64,000 bases of DNA from Saccharina japonica (taxonomy: Eukaryota > Sar > Phaeophyceae > Laminariales > Laminariaceae), in NCBI GenBank assembly GCA_008828725.1, contig MEHQ01002986.1, positions 428,985-492,984 of the forward strand, in the 5' to 3' direction. Below the pieces are notes generated by a model that saw only the letters and a program-made list of their open reading frames with translations, was not told the origin of the DNA and did no database searches. A program made the position numbers and the translations under genes. The first letter of the stretch is position 1. Each line of letters begins with the position of its first letter. Positions 60,946 to 64,000 of the stretch are shown here, piece after piece.

Positions 60946-61585
60946 AGCCTGAGGAGGAAGGGATACTTGAGACTCCGCGAATTGCGGAGAGCTGTTCATA
61001 CAACAAGTACTGACTGCCTGGTTATTTATGGCAATTTGTATGATATGATACGAGTGTATATAGTCTGTTTTTTTTGTGGTTGTTTGTACGTTCTGCTTGT
61101 CGTGTCCTTATTAGTATCCCCCTGGTACCAGTGCAGTACACCCGTTTGGCCTATGTGTGGCACATGTAATGCATCCTCGCTTGTGGTGTCTCTCGATGTC
61201 TCCAAGTTGGGAACGGAGAATAATGGTATACGATGTATGAGTGGAACAAGCGCTCGATATATCTATAGATGATTGTCAGATGACAAATAAAATACAAATA
61301 ATTTTAGGAACGGGACGGACACATGGACACTGGATACATATGTATACATATATACGTACGCACACTGCTGTCTGTGTTCGATATCTATACACTCTTCTGC
61401 TACTGCTGTAACTGTTCGTCGCATCCCATTTCTATCATCTTCACCCTTCTTTTTATCTCTCCCTCCCATGTATGAATATGATACTCCCTACTAATGGCTG
61501 CAGTCGTAACTCAGATATACGTACGTACAGATCCTGGGTCACGTACGACGTACGACCGTACATACAATACAGAAGTGCCGGTTGT

Positions 61586-61766
61586 CGCTATATGGCAGTG
61601 CATTGTCTGCTCTGCTTACTGCACTGAGCGTAGTATCTCTGTGTCGTAGTTTTGTGACCACAGAACTGGTACCTTTTTAGGATGAAGAATCGGCACGGAC
61701 ACTGGGTGTGCTGGATGTCGACGGGTAGAAAGGAAGGTTTAATGTGAAGAACACACACACACACAT
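61586..61766 (+). repeat. Repeat R, D copy 2
   Basis: Counterpart of 26,689-26,866. Confidence 0.75.
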
Positions 61767-61956
61767 ACTGCCGGTATGCGCCAGCCAAGCAAGAATACCG
61801 GCACTATACCGTCAACCGGCACTACTCCAAACACTACTACGTACACTGCCCAATTCCCATATGTGCTATGAGGTAGTAAGCGATTTCACGGGCACTAAAG
61901 AGGGCAAGCGGCACTATAATATAGGGACCACGACTACCTGCATGTAGCATGCTCCT

Positions 61957-62226
61957 ATGCCGCCGCCCCCTTCCCGGAAAAACGTATTGAGCGCCCCAAA
62001 TGTTGGAGGTGTCTCTATCAGGAGTAGGAACGGTGCGCTCCATCTCGAAAGGGATTCGTGGTCAATGGTCAAACGACGACTAAGACAAGCAGCAAATGAG
62101 TATGCCCCCCCCCGCGCCCCCCGCGCCGCCCCCTTAACCCCTTAAGAACCGGTCCCCCGTTTTTGGGGACAAAATACTTGGAATTAGTATGGAATCATTT
62201 TTTCAGTTCTGAGCAACGAATGGGTG
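61957..62226. mobile_element. LINE tail module K (+) followed by P2 element (-)
   Basis: Module K with a C-rich end, then a clean P2 copy (CCCCTTAAGAACCGG ... CAGTTCTGAGC). Confidence 0.65.
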
Positions 62227-62701
62227 CCCCCCCCCCCCCCACCCTCCCCGCTTGGGTTATACCTCTTACCGTGTACTGTAGTAGTATTGGTAGTAGTACC
62301 GGTATATAACACGCAAGATAAAACTAAAATACATCCATACCCTCGCATCACCGGGGGGGGACCATAGTAAGTAGGACCCAACATTGTTAATACAATTAGG
62401 TAAATATTTACCAGGTACGAATAAACTTTAAAAAAAAACAGCGGTGAAATCGAGGATTTCGTGCCAGTCCTCATCTTTGCGCGCTGAGTGGGATACTTGG
62501 AACAACTAGGTTTTTGTGTTTGCCGTAGGTCCTATTCACTACAGTATAGCCCCCCGTTATTGGGCGGGCTTCCAAGCGGAGAAAGGGGGTAGTGCAGATG
62601 CAGACGCAGACGCTGAGCGAAAGAGTCTACGAGATTGTGGGTGCGTGCGAGCGAGCGACCCCCCTGGTTCTGGGGGAAAAGCGGCGCTCAAATAAAAATG
62701 A

Positions 62702-62905
62702 ATGCCAGGGTGTGTTATCTTGCGTGTGGGGGTGTGGTATCTTGCGTGTCGGTGTGTTTTTTTGCGTGTGGGGGTGTGATATCTTGCGTGTATGGGGTGT
62801 GATATCTTGCGTGTGGGGGTGTGGTATCTTGCCAGGGGGTGTGCTATCTTGCGCGTGGGGGTGTGTTATCTCGCCAGGGATTGTGATATCTTGCGTATGG
62901 GGATT
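62702..62905. repeat. 22-bp minisatellite, copy 2
   Basis: Counterpart of 27,822-28,020. Confidence 0.85.
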
Positions 62906-63434
62906 AAAACCTCAACGACGATTTCTCCCCTTTTGAGCCCCGATATATTGTGATGTACCCTGGTGAGCGATAGGGGTGGATTACATACATGGGTTTAATG
63001 ACTTGAGCTACGTATTATTGTGGGTTCATTCATTTCGAGACTAAAGAGGGACTTAAACGATATCAACCAAGCCAATCACCAACCCACACCGATGGCGTGG
63101 GGATGGAGCTTGGATGCGGCTTCGGACTCAAGAATAGAACGTGAAGAGTGCATATTGGGAAGAAGGAGGGAGCAAGGACAACAAATGGGGTATTATTGTT
63201 GATAAATCTGGGCGGGAAGTAGACAGAAGGATGTTAGACTTTGCGCATAGGTTCCCTTGGTTTCCGTGGTTTTTGGCTTTCGGGAATGTTATGAGTGACC
63301 AATGTTGAAGCTCATGCTGCACATTGTCGGATGGCAAATATAATCATAATAAATCTTAGGTGTTATCAACCGTCTATTGTATACTCAGTATGTACGAGCA
63401 CCGTGAGCGCCCGGCAGTACGGTCGGGATCATGC

Positions 63435-63519
63435 CCCCCGCGGTGCTCCGTCTCGAAAGGGATGCGTGGTCAATGGTCAAATGACTAAGGCAAGCAACAA
63501 ATGAGTACGCCCCCCCTCC
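63435..63519 (+). mobile_element. LINE tail module K, end of block copy 2
   Basis: Ends in a short C run; sequence beyond it is unrelated to copy 1. Confidence 0.65.
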
Positions 63520-63528
63520 CACCAAGAC

Positions 63529-63921
63529 TTAATAGGGTGCCGGGCTAACCCGAAAACTTATGCCCGGCTCCTTCCCTTGCGGGGCTAAGTAATTACCCCA
63601 GCCAACAATCGTCACGACTTGTTGCAACCTGATTCCCCCCCTCTCTTGAGCGACAGGGCGGCGGGTGGGAAAGTCGATCAAATTCAAGTTGGTGCTGCTG
63701 TTCCGTACAGCAGAGCACTGCTGGTACGCTATATCCTCCGTCCCCAGCCAAGCGACCACCGACGTGCCGGCTCTGCCTTCTCCCTGAACTTCTACTCCGA
63801 CACTCTCGTGGGTGCCCTCGCTCTCGTAGGCCACGTATACGAGACTGGTGCAACACGAGGTATACGAGACTGGTGCAACACGAGGTATTGGTCGGTAGAC
63901 TGTTTGTACACTGATTTCCCG
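63529..63921 (-). CDS. Exon-like open frame of unknown function
   Basis: Open for 130 codons between an upstream TAA (63,922-63,924 complement) and a TAA at 63,529-63,531, with no in-frame ATG, so at most an internal or terminal exon. The part TSVVAWLGTEDIAYQQC and LQQVVTIVGWGNYLAPQGKE has mixed composition unlike the repeat-derived frames. A 25-bp tandem duplication (63,835-63,859 and 63,860-63,884) lies inside yet leaves this frame open. No domain recognised; it could be chance or a transposon fragment. Confidence 0.35.
   Translation of the reverse strand, partial: REISVQTVYRPIPRVAPVSYTSCCTSLVYVAYESEGTHESVGVEVQGEGRAGTSVVAWLGTEDIAYQQCSAVRNSSTNLNLIDFPTRRPVAQERGGIRLQQVVTIVGWGNYLAPQGKEPGISFRVSPAPY
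63835..63884. repeat. 25-bp tandem duplication
   Basis: GTATACGAGACTGGTGCAAC plus ACGAG, twice in a row without change. Confidence 0.95.
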
Positions 63922-64000
63922 TTACTCGCATTGATAACCGATAATCCGAATCCCAATCACGCCTCCACAAACTCCGCATTCCTACGTAAAACTACATTTT

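Overview
This window looks like eukaryotic nuclear DNA made almost entirely of repeats. I see no prokaryotic operons, rRNA or intact tRNA genes, and only two stretches that could be protein-coding exons. The evidence for a eukaryote is a decayed LINE (endonuclease plus reverse transcriptase), a tRNA-derived SINE with a poly-A tail, MITE-type elements with hAT-, piggyBac- and TA-type target sites, and pervasive micro- and minisatellites. The lineage cannot be settled from the sequence. A repeat-rich alga or protist would fit, but that is only a guess.

Layout. 1-2,344: minus-strand LINE pseudogene running off the left edge. 2,660-3,218: fold-back element. 3,330-4,005: tRNA-like SINE pieces and LINE tail modules. 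4,016-28,640: block copy 1, made of a segment A/B (4.0-17.5 kb), a GC-rich fold-back 'I' (17,335-17,939), a CAG-rich unit 'C' (17,940-21,672) and a segment 'D' (21,673-28,640). 28,641-29,730: spacer holding a 32-bp tandem repeat and a 23-N gap. 29,731-63,519: block copy 2, in which A/B and D are again single but C is present four times (one partial and one complete copy reversed, then two forward), each separated by I. 63,520-64,000: unique end with an exon-like open frame on the minus strand.

The dominant structure is an 8.2-kb near-perfect palindrome (44,597-52,819, centre 48,707/48,708). Its arms differ by one visible indel and even carry a mirrored ambiguous N (46,359 and 51,057). That strongly suggests one consensus sequence placed twice by the assembler, although a recent palindromic amplification seeded by the I hairpins is the biological alternative. 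Single Ns at 32,164 and 43,511 sit where sequence orientation or content switches and look like contig joins.

The two block copies differ by transposon presence or absence (a 447-bp hAT-like MITE with an intact empty site in copy 2; a 5'-truncated SINE; an extra TA-type MITE), by microsatellite length, and by clusters of one-base indels next to G/C homopolymers. They may be a real tandem duplication or two haplotypes strung together. The practical content of the window is therefore a catalogue of mobile elements and their insertion polymorphisms. No gene network can be read from it.
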